Positions 1 to 11,102 of a stretch of DNA of 12,212 bases are shown here, in pieces. The notes under the pieces are model-generated. The model searched no databases. It was given only the letters and a program-made list of their open reading frames with translations, and had not been told where the DNA came from. Each line of letters starts with the position of its first letter. The stretch's first letter is position 1. The translations under genes and the position numbers were made by a program. Source of the DNA: Phycisphaerales bacterium (GTDB taxonomy: Bacteria; Planctomycetota; Phycisphaerae; Phycisphaerales; UBA1924); assembly GCA_003511945.1 (NCBI GenBank), contig DOJA01000285.1, positions 5,421-17,632 of the forward strand, read 5' to 3'.

Positions 1-3114
<3,114 letters not shown>

Positions 3115-3162
3115 ACGAACGCCCGGAGCAATGGGCGGGCGGCGGAGCAGAGCACGGACCAA

Positions 3163-3195
3163 GGGGCCTGGGATGTCCTTCCCAGCCCCTTTTTT
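3163..3195 (+). terminator. Intrinsic terminator after rpoC
   Basis: The left arm GGGGCCTGGGA (3163-3173) pairs with TCCCAGCCCC (3180-3189) except for one bulged C. The loop is six bases, and six T residues follow (3190-3195). It lies 48 bases after the rpoC stop and should end the rpoBC transcript. Confidence 0.9.
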
Positions 3196-3312
3196 CGTTC
3201 CGGGGGCCGGACGAGTCACCCGGCGCGAGATTCATGATGTGAATCTGGGGAACCCCCGGAGTCAGAAAGTGGCGTTCTGGGGGCGTACCGAGCAGAAAAT
3301 CGCGCAAAAGAC

Positions 3313-3343
3313 TTGCACCAGCCCGCTGATTTCGGGGTATATT
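3313..3343 (+). promoter_or_regulatory. Candidate sigma-70 promoter for the PEP-CTERM gene
   Basis: TTGCAC (3313-3318) and TATATT (3338-3343) are separated by 19 bases in a locally AT-richer patch of the 412-base gene-free stretch 3115-3526. The -10 box is good; the -35 box is partial and the spacing is long. If used, transcription would start near 3350 and leave a leader of about 175 bases before the ATG at 3527. Apart from this, the rpoC terminator and a ribosome binding site, I see no gene in the stretch. Confidence 0.45.
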
Positions 3344-3510
3344 GACTCGGGGTATTTTCAGGTCTGGTGAGGAAACACGTCTCCCTCTTCCAGACAGGTT
3401 CGCGCACGCGGCGTCGGCTCGGGGCTTTGGCCTCGGGTCCGGTCCGTTTGCAACCCGGCGGCTTCCACAGTGGGAGTCGGCGGCTGAGTTTGTCAGTGGT
3501 TGAGTTGAGC

Positions 3511-3516
3511 AGGAGG
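3511..3516 (+). promoter_or_regulatory. Strong Shine-Dalgarno site of the PEP-CTERM gene
   Basis: A perfect AGGAGG lies ten bases before the ATG at 3527 and fixes that start. It is one of the clearest ribosome binding sites in the window, in contrast to uvrC and the dehydrogenase gene, which have none. Confidence 0.8.
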
Positions 3517-3526
3517 AAAGAGCGTC

Positions 3527-4291
3527 ATGAAGCAGTCATTCTTGGGAATCGCGGCGATTGCGCTGTGCGCCGGGGCCGCTTCGGCTCAGGTCGCTCAGGT
3601 TGTCGCGAGCGGCGAAGCGCGGAGCTACGACATCCGCACTTCTCGGTGGTCGTCGGGCTCGATCATCGAGCGCGCCGGCACCACGATCTATTCGAACATC
3701 ACGAACGACACGACGAACGGCCTGATTCACTCGACCGCCGGCGGCGTCGTCGGTGACGATGTGACCCCGGTCAACCTGCCGATGGGCGGAGACATCGTCA
3801 GCGATGTCACGATCTCCATCGCGAACTTCAGCGGCCTGGGTGGCTCGAACGCTTCGCCGCTCACCGGCGTCGATCTGGATGTGATCTTCTACTCGACGGG
3901 TGGCGGCGGCGTCCCCGGCGCGATCATCGGGTCATTCAACTTCTCCGGCGCGCTCGACGCTCCGATCAACCCGCTCTCGTTCGCGCTGGTCACCTTCTCC
4001 GGCCTTGGCTCGCTCCCGGGCCTGATCTCAGTCCCGGACGCCGAGTTCCTCGTCGGTGTTCGCTTCAATGGCGCCACCGGCCCCGCCGCGACCTCTCTGG
4101 GTCAGGTCTTCTTCGGCCCGCCCACCGACGGCTCCTCGGCTTCGCGGTACTTCCGCCTGCCCGGCGTCAACCCCACGAACGCCCCCGGCACGACCAACAA
4201 CTTCGCCCTCGAAGTTCAAGTCCCCACCCCGGCTTCGCTCGGCCTGCTCGCCATCGGCGGGCTCGTCGCGGGTCGGCGTCGGCGCAACTGA
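3527..4291 (+). CDS. Secreted protein with PEP-CTERM-like sorting tail
   Basis: The protein has 254 residues. Residues 1-20 form a Sec signal peptide with a short basic start, the hydrophobic stretch FLGIAAIALCAGAA and a cleavage site after ASA. The middle is rich in Gly, Ser, Thr, Ile and Val, typical of a secreted beta-strand protein, and I recognise no enzyme motif. The tail (232-254) reads VPTPASLGLLAIGGLVAGRR followed by RRN: a PTPAS motif, one hydrophobic helix and an arginine cluster. This is the architecture of PEP-CTERM signals, which exosortases are thought to cut and anchor; here PTP replaces the usual PEP. A strong AGGAGG supports the start, and the gene has its own promoter candidate and terminator, so it is probably monocistronic. 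The role of the mature part is unknown; an envelope or extracellular-matrix role is inferred from the family. Confidence 0.88.
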   Translation: MKQSFLGIAAIALCAGAASAQVAQVVASGEARSYDIRTSRWSSGSIIERAGTTIYSNITNDTTNGLIHSTAGGVVGDDVTPVNLPMGGDIVSDVTISIANFSGLGGSNASPLTGVDLDVIFYSTGGGGVPGAIIGSFNFSGALDAPINPLSFALVTFSGLGSLPGLISVPDAEFLVGVRFNGATGPAATSLGQVFFGPPTDGSSASRYFRLPGVNPTNAPGTTNNFALEVQVPTPASLGLLAIGGLVAGRRRRN

Positions 4292-4363
4292 TCGCTTTCG
4301 ATCGCGGCTGGCGTGAAGGGGCTTCCCTCGCCTCGGCCGCCCGCTGAGACAGTCTCTTTCCGA

Positions 4364-4395
4364 CCCCGGTGCCCCCAAGGCGCCGGGGTTTTTTT
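4364..4395 (+). terminator. Intrinsic terminator after the PEP-CTERM gene
   Basis: A ten-base-pair stem, CCCCGGTGCC (4364-4373) with GGCGCCGGGG (4379-4388), includes one G-T pair. The loop is CCCAA, and seven T residues follow (4389-4395). It separates the PEP-CTERM gene from uvrC. Confidence 0.92.
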
Positions 4396-4452
4396 GTCGA
4401 CCGATCCCGCCCACGCGGGAACGGGCAAATGGGTCAACGCCGGTTCCGGCGC

Positions 4453-4458
4453 TAGCAT
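4453..4458 (+). promoter_or_regulatory. -10-like box, leaderless geometry, uvrC
   Basis: TAGCAT ends six bases before the TTG at 4465. A transcript starting seven bases after the box would begin exactly at the start codon. No convincing -35 box is present 16-18 bases upstream, and there is no Shine-Dalgarno sequence. The same layout occurs before the dehydrogenase gene. Confidence 0.45.
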
Positions 4459-4464
4459 GTCGCC

Positions 4465-5874
4465 TTGGACCACAGCGGCCCATCGAACCCGGCCCCACGC
4501 CCGATCGAGCCCCGGGCCGAGCGCCTGCAGCGCCTCCTCCTGCGAGCGCGTGCGTTGGAGCAGGCCCCGGGCGTCTACCTGATGAAGGACTCGGCGGGGG
4601 TGGTCCTGTATGTCGGCAAGGCGGCCTGCCTTCCCGACCGCGTGGCGTCCTACTTCGTTCCCTCTGCGGACCTCGGCCCCAAGAAGCAAGCGATGCTCGA
4701 CATCGTGGACGACTTTGAGACCCTCACCTGCGACGGCGAGTGGGAGGCGCTGCTCACCGAGAACCGGCTGATCAAGGACATCCGCCCCCGGTTCAATGTG
4801 CGGCTGACGGACGACAAGTCGTTCCCGTACCTGGTCGTGACCCAGCGCGAGGACTTCCCGCGGGTCTTCGTGACCCGGAACCCCGCGGGGGTGGACGAGT
4901 CGGGCGGGGTGGACCCGGTGATGAAGGGGGCGAGGGTGTTCGGGCCGTTCACGAACGCCGGCGCGCTGCGCGAGGCGGTGCAGCTGCTCCAGCGGGTCTT
5001 CAAGTACCGGACCTGCAAGCTGGAGATCCTCGAGAGCGACGATCGGAACCGCTTTTTCCGCCCCTGCCTGCTGTACTCGATCGGGCAGTGCACCGCGCCG
5101 TGCGCCGCGAAGATCAGCGGGCCGGCGTACCGCGAGGATGTCGAACGGTTCGTGCGTTTTCTGGGGACCAAGCGGAGCGCGATGCTCAAGGAAATGAAGG
5201 CGGAGATGGAGCGCGAGGCGGCGGGGCTGCGGTTCGAGCGGGCCGCGGTGCTGCGGGACCAGGTCCGAGCGATCGAGAAGCTCGACGAGCGAGCGACGCG
5301 GCGCGACGGGTGGCAGCCGGAGACGGAGGTGTCTCCCCTGGACCCGCGGAAGGGGCTCCGCGCGCTCCAGAAGACACTGGGGCTGGCCGATCCGATCCGG
5401 TGCCTGGAGGCGATCGACATCGCGCACCTGCAGGGGGGCGAGACCGTCGGCTCCAAGGTGTGCTTCGTGGACGGGCGCCCGCTCAAGAACCAGTACCGGC
5501 GGTTCCGGGTGCGCTCCGTTGAAGGCGGCAACGACGACTACGCCAGCATCCGCGAGGTGGTCAGCCGCCGGTACCGCGAGGCGGGCGCGGGGCACGAGTT
5601 GTACCCGGATGTCATCCTCATCGACGGCGGGCTGGGCCAGCTGCACGCGGCGCTCCAGGCCTTCGAATCGCTCGATGTGCGCCCGCCGATGGTCGTTTCC
5701 CTCGCGAAGAAGGAAGAACTGCTCTTCGTCCAGGACCGGGGCGAGCCGGTGCGCCTGGGGCGGGACAACCCGGGGCTGCGCCTGTGCCAGGCGATCCGGG
5801 ACGAGGCCCACCGCTTCGCGCAGCACTACCACCATGTGCTTCGCCGCAAGAAGACGCTGGGCGAGGAGGGATGA
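4465..5874 (+). CDS. uvrC: UvrC-like excinuclease subunit, compact form
   Basis: UvrC makes both incisions around a UvrAB-marked DNA lesion. This protein has 469 residues against about 610 in E. coli. The N-terminal GIY-YIG nuclease is intact (PGVY at 35-38, YVG at 49-51, Arg59, Glu99). Cys184, 201, 209 and 213 match the four-cysteine iron-sulfur site. The UVR motif that contacts UvrB spans about 230-275. The RNase H-like second nuclease keeps its Asp318, Asp387 and His449 triad. Two pieces are missing: about 115 residues between UVR and Asp318, and the whole C-terminal helix-hairpin-helix domain, since the protein stops 20 residues after His449. No frameshifted remainder follows, so this looks like a designed short form. 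The start is TTG at 4465; the only other in-frame TTG, at 4555, would cut into the GIY-YIG domain. It is followed closely by a lipoprotein gene. Confidence 0.93.
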   Translation: MDHSGPSNPAPRPIEPRAERLQRLLLRARALEQAPGVYLMKDSAGVVLYVGKAACLPDRVASYFVPSADLGPKKQAMLDIVDDFETLTCDGEWEALLTENRLIKDIRPRFNVRLTDDKSFPYLVVTQREDFPRVFVTRNPAGVDESGGVDPVMKGARVFGPFTNAGALREAVQLLQRVFKYRTCKLEILESDDRNRFFRPCLLYSIGQCTAPCAAKISGPAYREDVERFVRFLGTKRSAMLKEMKAEMEREAAGLRFERAAVLRDQVRAIEKLDERATRRDGWQPETEVSPLDPRKGLRALQKTLGLADPIRCLEAIDIAHLQGGETVGSKVCFVDGRPLKNQYRRFRVRSVEGGNDDYASIREVVSRRYREAGAGHELYPDVILIDGGLGQLHAALQAFESLDVRPPMVVSLAKKEELLFVQDRGEPVRLGRDNPGLRLCQAIRDEAHRFAQHYHHVLRRKKTLGEEG

Positions 5875-5890
5875 GCGCCGGACGGTCGGG

Positions 5891-5896
5891 TATTGT
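5891..5896 (+). promoter_or_regulatory. -10-like box, leaderless geometry, lipoprotein gene
   Basis: TATTGT lies seven bases before the ATG at 5904, so a transcript from it would begin at or next to the start codon. No -35 box is visible. The gene could instead be read through from uvrC, whose stop is 29 bases upstream. Confidence 0.35.
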
Positions 5897-5903
5897 GGAA
5901 AGC

Positions 5904-6305
5904 ATGCGGAATGCGGCGTGGTGCATCGTCGTTGGAGCAGCCGCGCTGGCGGGCTGCCGCGGACCGACGCGGAGCGTGACGCTGGAGGTTTCTTCGGACG
6001 GGAGGCCGGTGCCCGCAGCGCATGTGCGGGCTGTGGCGCTGGACACGAACGATCTGCCCCTGCCGGTGACGCTGGCGACGCTCCAGCAGGCGGCGAACGC
6101 CCTCCCCGCGAGCGGGGTGACCGACGAGACGGGGCGCGTCACACTCCGGCTGGACAAGGCGTCGGCGTACCGGATCGAGGTGGCCGGCGCGCTCGGGTCG
6201 CCCAGCGCGGTGGGCTCGTGGGTGCTCAGCGCCGACAGGTCCGCGCTGCACGAGGCGACCGATACGAGGAACGAGGTGTCGGTTCGGGCGGTGGGGGGAC
6301 GCTGA
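5904..6305 (+). CDS. Small putative lipoprotein
   Basis: The protein has 133 residues and I do not recognise a named family. The start MRNAAWCIVVGAAALAGC is a lipoprotein signal: a basic n-region, a hydrophobic core and the lipobox LAGC with Cys18 as lipidation site, so the mature protein should be membrane anchored. The remainder (SVTLEVSSDGRPVPAAHVRA, then SGVTDETGRVTLRL) has the strand pattern and 'G-V-T-D-E-T-G-R' turn seen in carboxypeptidase-regulatory-like or transthyretin-like folds, a tentative match. An earlier ATG at 5871 overlaps the uvrC stop (ATGA), but its Shine-Dalgarno-like GAGGAGGG sits almost against it and it would put a glutamate and extra residues before the hydrophobic core, so 5904 is preferred. 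The gene converges on the serine hydrolase with 33 bases between stops. Confidence 0.72.
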   Translation: MRNAAWCIVVGAAALAGCRGPTRSVTLEVSSDGRPVPAAHVRAVALDTNDLPLPVTLATLQQAANALPASGVTDETGRVTLRLDKASAYRIEVAGALGSPSAVGSWVLSADRSALHEATDTRNEVSVRAVGGR

Positions 6306-6338
6306 ACAGGGTTCCGCGGGGCCGGTGGCTATGGGCTC

Positions 6339-7850
6339 TCACCGCACCCCGGTCAGCAGCTTCTCCGCGGTGCGGCGCAGGTCGTCGTAGGCGCCGTTGT
6401 CCTGGTTGCTGAAGGTGATCAGCGTGGCGTCCAGCGCGGGGTAGTATCGGAACTCGAAGTTCACGCCCTTGGCGATCCCGCCGTGGCCGAAGCAGTGCTG
6501 TTCGCCGACCTTGCTCAGGATGAACCCGAAGCCGTAGTCGTCGCCCTCGGCGCGGGTGGCGGCGGGAGTCTGCGAAGTGGTCATCCGCGCGAGGGTTTCC
6601 TTGGCGACCACCCTGCCCCCGACGAGCGCCCGGGCGAACTTCAGCATGTCCCGGGGCGTCGAGAAGCCGCCGCCGGCTGCGCCGCCCCGGCGTCCGGCAG
6701 GGGCGGCCGCGGCGGGAACCCAAGCGTGCCCCTCGCCCCGGCTCAGTCGCTCGGCCAGGCGCGGCACGCTCCCATCCATCGCGAAGGTGTCGGTGTCCTT
6801 CAGCCCCAGGGGGCCGGTGATCCGCTCGCGGACGAACTCGTCGTAGGGCTTCCCGCTCGCCTTCTCGACGATCAGCCCGGCGAGGACGAAGTTGGAGTTC
6901 GAGTAGCGGTACACCTCGCCCGGCGTGGCGCTCATGCCTTCCTTGTAGACGAGGGCCAGCAGGTCCTTCGCCCCGGTGGCGGCCTGCACAGCCGGCGCAT
7001 TCTCCTTCGTCCAGTACTCCGCGACGCCCGAGGTGTGCGACAGCAGGTGCGCGATCGTCACCTGCTTGGCGGCCTCCTGGTCCGGGAAGTCCGGGAAGTA
7101 CTTGGCGATCGGGTCGGTGAGACTGAGCTTCCCGTCGGTGTCGAGCATCATGACCGCGAGCGCAGTGAACGACTTGTTGCCCGACCCGAGGTTGAACCGG
7201 ATGTCGGGCGTCACCGGCGTCTTCTCCGCGGCGTCGGCGAAGCCGAAGTAGCGCTCGAAGACCACCTCGTCCCCGACCGCCAGCAGCACCGCGCCGCTGA
7301 GCCCCTCCTTCTCACGGAGCCGGTCGATGTAGGAATTGAACCAGTCCCGGGCGCCCGCGTCCGTCAAGCCCCCGTTGGGCAGGTAGACGGGCTCGGTGAC
7401 ATCCGCCATGAAGGCCATCTCGCGCAGCAGGTACGGGGGCTCGGGATCGACCCGCATCTGAAGGTCGTGCCAGCGCCCGGTCTTCTCGCCCTTGGCGTAC
7501 ACATGCAGCACCCGCGACATGGTGTCGCCACGGGCCATCTCGGCCAGTTCGGCGCTGTGGAACTCCGCTCTTCCCAGGTGCCCGGCGATGGCGCCGTTCT
7601 GCTTGAGGATCTTCTCGATCGTGACCTTTTCGATGAACGACGGGGCACAGATGCGCTCGATGATCGCGCGACGGGCGCCGTCGTCGGGGGCGTTGATCGC
7701 GTCGACAAACGCCGCACCGTACCCCTCGACAGCGCGACGGTCCGGCTCCGTCAGGCGCGCCGCTCCGAGGGCCTGGGCCTGGCGAGCACCGACAACAACC
7801 CAGACACACACCAAACATACTACGAACGAACGGAGCATCCCATGCCGCAT
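6339..7850 (-). CDS. Secreted serine hydrolase, beta-lactamase / penicillin-binding-protein fold
   Basis: The protein has 503 residues from the ATG at 7850. That start has GAGGAG seven bases upstream and leads straight into a signal peptide (hydrophobic FVVCLVCVWVVVG, cleavage after AQA at residue 27). Opening at 7952 would add 34 residues and hide the signal. Residues about 30-160 form an alpha/beta N-terminal domain, possibly NTF2-like, often seen before such hydrolases. The rest is a class C beta-lactamase-type domain with all three motifs: Ser223-Gly-Asn-Lys226, Tyr316-Ser-Asn318 and His456-Gly-Gly458. The family (COG1680-like) covers esterases, D-amino-acid peptidases and beta-lactamases, so the substrate cannot be read from sequence. 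It likely acts outside the cytoplasmic membrane. The gene is divergent from the peroxiredoxin gene and convergent with the lipoprotein gene. The fold is secure, the activity is not. Confidence 0.92.
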   Translation of the reverse strand: MRHGMLRSFVVCLVCVWVVVGARQAQALGAARLTEPDRRAVEGYGAAFVDAINAPDDGARRAIIERICAPSFIEKVTIEKILKQNGAIAGHLGRAEFHSAELAEMARGDTMSRVLHVYAKGEKTGRWHDLQMRVDPEPPYLLREMAFMADVTEPVYLPNGGLTDAGARDWFNSYIDRLREKEGLSGAVLLAVGDEVVFERYFGFADAAEKTPVTPDIRFNLGSGNKSFTALAVMMLDTDGKLSLTDPIAKYFPDFPDQEAAKQVTIAHLLSHTSGVAEYWTKENAPAVQAATGAKDLLALVYKEGMSATPGEVYRYSNSNFVLAGLIVEKASGKPYDEFVRERITGPLGLKDTDTFAMDGSVPRLAERLSRGEGHAWVPAAAAPAGRRGGAAGGGFSTPRDMLKFARALVGGRVVAKETLARMTTSQTPAATRAEGDDYGFGFILSKVGEQHCFGHGGIAKGVNFEFRYYPALDATLITFSNQDNGAYDDLRRTAEKLLTGVR

Positions 7851-7857
7851 AATCGAT

Positions 7858-7863
7858 CTCCTC
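7858..7863 (-). promoter_or_regulatory. Shine-Dalgarno site of the serine hydrolase
   Basis: GAGGAG on the minus strand lies seven bases before the ATG at 7850. It decides that start over the upstream ATG at 7952 and over the ATG at 7838. Confidence 0.7.
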
Positions 7864-7983
7864 ACGCCTGGCCGACCTCGGACACGCCCGGGTCCGGCCC
7901 TCCAGGAGATGCTCGTCCCCGGGGTGACTGTCAGAAAGAACGAGAAGATCACGGCCGCGCAACCGGCGTTCCAAAGCGGGGCC

Positions 7984-8001
7984 GGGTGAGTCGCCTCACC
8001 C
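7984..8001. repeat. Perfect inverted repeat at the peroxiredoxin promoter, possible operator
   Basis: GGGTGAG (7984-7990) and CTCACCC (7995-8001) form a perfect 7-base inverted repeat around TCGC. It sits directly upstream of the TATGAT box, where a bound dimeric regulator could block polymerase. It could also form a small hairpin, but there is no T run, so it is not a terminator. I cannot name a regulator from the half-site. Confidence 0.5.
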
Positions 8002-8007
8002 TATGAT
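8002..8007 (+). promoter_or_regulatory. -10 box of the peroxiredoxin gene
   Basis: TATGAT matches the -10 consensus at five of six positions. A start near 8014 would give a leader of about 26 bases containing GGAGG (8029-8033) six bases before the ATG at 8040. No recognisable -35 box is present; the inverted repeat occupies the spacer region. Confidence 0.55.
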
Positions 8008-8039
8008 CCGCCCTCCCTTTCCCGCTCCGGAGGATCCCG

Positions 8040-8528
8040 ATGGCGAACGAACACCTTGTGCCCCGTGCGTCGCCGCTGGGCGTCGGCGAGGAGGCCCCGG
8101 ACTTCACGCTGACGACCCAGGACCGCACGGAATGGACCCTGTCGGAGGCGCTCAAGCAGGGCGCCGTGGTGCTGTGCTTCTACCCCATGGACTTCTCGCC
8201 GGTCTGCTCGACCGAGATGAAGTGCGTGACCGACGAGATGGACCGTTTCGTCAAGAGCGGAGCGCAGGTCGTGGGTGTGTCCTGCGACTCCTTCTTCGTG
8301 CACAAGGCCTGGGCCGACGCGCTCGGGCTCAAGCACACCCTGCTGGCGGACATGCACCGCGCCGTCTGCAAGGCCTACGGGCTGTACTTCCCCGACCTGA
8401 ACATCTCCTCCCGCGGCACGGTCGTCATCGATCGGTCCCCGACCGGGAGGGGCCGGGTGAAATGGGTCCAGGCCCGGGAGATCCGCAAGGCCATGAGCAA
8501 CGATGAAGTCCTGGCGGCGATCGGGTGA
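8040..8528 (+). CDS. Peroxiredoxin (AhpE/BCP-like thiol peroxidase)
   Basis: The protein has 162 residues with no signal peptide, so it is cytoplasmic. It reduces hydrogen peroxide or organic peroxides through a reactive cysteine. The active site is Pro49-Met-Asp-Phe-Ser53-Pro-Val-Cys56, the P-xxx-(T/S)-xx-C motif of peroxiredoxins, with Ser in the Thr position; Arg125 (SSRGT) is the probable third active-site residue. The opening APDFTL (19-24) is the usual first strand. Further cysteines at 46, 62, 82 and 110 could resolve the sulfenic acid or be partners for a reductant; which one is used cannot be told. GGAGG at 8029-8033 supports the start. The gene is divergent from the serine hydrolase, with an inverted repeat at its -10 box that hints at regulated expression. 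The subfamily (AhpE-like versus BCP) is uncertain. Confidence 0.93.
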   Translation: MANEHLVPRASPLGVGEEAPDFTLTTQDRTEWTLSEALKQGAVVLCFYPMDFSPVCSTEMKCVTDEMDRFVKSGAQVVGVSCDSFFVHKAWADALGLKHTLLADMHRAVCKAYGLYFPDLNISSRGTVVIDRSPTGRGRVKWVQAREIRKAMSNDEVLAAIG

Positions 8529-8586
8529 GGCCTGTGGGGGCAGCTTTCCGTATCGGACGCTCCTACGCCGCCCCGTCGCTCAACAG

Positions 8587-8615
8587 TTGACTTTCCTCGT
8601 CCTTTTGTCGATAAT
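8587..8615 (+). promoter_or_regulatory. Near-consensus sigma-70 promoter reading into the structured RNA region
   Basis: TTGACT (8587-8592) and GATAAT (8610-8615) are exactly 17 bases apart, each matching consensus at five of six positions. With the DUF3800 promoter on the other strand it is one of the two best promoters in the window. Expected start is near 8622. No plus-strand gene follows until gpmI at 9445. Confidence 0.7.
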
Positions 8616-8619
8616 GTAG

Positions 8620-8678
8620 ATGCATCCGGTCCCGTGTGGATTCACTCGGGGATGGGCGAAAGCCGCCGGATGCATTTT
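8620..8678 (+). ncRNA. Candidate small structured RNA (three-stem junction)
   Basis: The outer stem ATGCATCCGG (8620-8629) pairs perfectly with CCGGATGCAT (8666-8675). Inside it lie two hairpins. The first is CCCG-T-GTG (8631-8638), loop GATT, CAC-T-CGGG (8643-8650), with one T-T mismatch. The second is GGC (8655-8657), a GAAA tetraloop, GCC (8662-8664). GATG (8651-8654) joins them. A four-T run (8675-8678) follows the outer stem, as in a weak intrinsic terminator. With the promoter just upstream this would give an RNA of about 55-60 bases. I cannot match it to a known class. It may instead be an attenuator, or the 3' hairpin of the DUF3800 gene, whose stop codon it touches on the minus strand. 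Confidence 0.45.
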
Positions 8679-9412
8679 CATTCGACATTTCGAATCACCT
8701 TCAGGGTGCTCGATCGATGCTCTCCGTCGCTGAATCGGTGGATCATTCGGTTCACGATGTGCCAGAGCGGATCGGCTTCAAGTCGACCCTGGAACTTCAG
8801 CGCACAGACCGTAGCAATCACATCAGCGGCCTGCAGGCCATAGTTGTGGGCTTGGGAGACCGCGAACACGGGGTACGGGATCATGGAGTCAAATGTCCGC
8901 CCGACGGAGCTCCGAATCAGGTAGTTTGTTATCGCCTTTGCGTTGCGTGTGTTCACTTTCGGGTCCCGGTCATCAAAGACGAGCAGTGCCTGTTCCCCGG
9001 GATAAATGGACTTGCACAGGCGATCGATCCGCTGGAACAGAGCGCTGAGCGTCTTGTCGAGCCGCAGTTCGTCCTGGCAGTTGAATGTATGCAGATCCGC
9101 GTCGAAGCAAACGGTACCTGCGATATGAAACCTGCTGAACGCGCAGTAGTTCAACAAGTCGGTGACTAGATTCTACTGGTCGGAGAATCCTCGCATTGCC
9201 ATGGACTTGAAGGTCGCGCCGCCAAGAAGCTCCTGGCCCTTCAACTCCTGATCCTCTCTGAGCACTACGCCATCGTAGGGTCGGCGTACGGCGTAGATGC
9301 TGGCTTGAAGGGACCGCACCGCTCGGTCGCTCACGCACAACCCGGCCAGCACGCCGAAACTGGCTCCCGTCCGCCTATGAGTTCGAATCGACTCGTCCAG
9401 GAACACAAACAC
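8678..9412 (-). pseudogene. DUF3800-domain protein, interrupted by an in-frame TAG
   Basis: One minus-strand frame encodes a whole DUF3800 protein except for a TAG at 9175-9173, codon 80 of 244. The first part has the family opening MFVFLDES (Asp6, Glu7) and ELKG (56-59). The second has VFDDRD (Asp147, Asp148), then S-Q-A-H-N-Y-G-L-Q-A-A-D with Asp197. These acidic blocks suggest a nuclease-like fold; the family is common in defence and accessory regions, but its function is not established here. I prefer the GTG start at 9412: GGAG lies seven bases upstream and it gives the usual family N-terminus. A TTG at 9442, directly after a stop, is possible. Lower G+C than its neighbours suggests transfer. 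Sequencing error, a recent nonsense mutation, or suppression of TAG all remain possible. If not recoded, the products are about 79 residues and a possible C-terminal piece from 9157. Confidence 0.8.
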
Positions 9413-9444
9413 CGAAGAGCTCCGATCGCTCGCGAAGCACAATT

Positions 9445-11073
<1,629 letters not shown>

Positions 11074-11090
11074 ACCCGGCGGCCCCTGCG

Positions 11091-11096
11091 TAGAAT
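11091..11096 (+). promoter_or_regulatory. -10-like box, leaderless geometry, dehydrogenase gene
   Basis: TAGAAT matches the -10 consensus at five of six positions and ends six bases before the ATG at 11103, so a transcript would begin at the A of ATG. There is no Shine-Dalgarno sequence and no -35 match. The spacing is identical to that before uvrC. Confidence 0.5.
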
Positions 11097-11102
11097 CAAA
11101 CG

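Noticed and set aside
5860..6030. A frameshift hiding the missing UvrC helix-hairpin-helix domain downstream
   Set aside because: I read all three plus frames after 5874 and found no IPGIG-type hairpin motifs; a lipoprotein signal peptide begins within 30 bases.
8587..8678. Assigning the structured RNA to a known riboswitch such as cyclic-di-GMP or fluoride
   Set aside because: The GAAA tetraloop and three-way junction are superficially similar to some classes, but the conserved junction sequences of those classes are not present and no coding region follows.
8620..8733. A possible 37-codon plus-strand reading frame starting ATG at 8620
   Set aside because: The ATG lies before the expected transcript start (about 8622), there is no Shine-Dalgarno site, and the sequence is better explained by base-paired stems.
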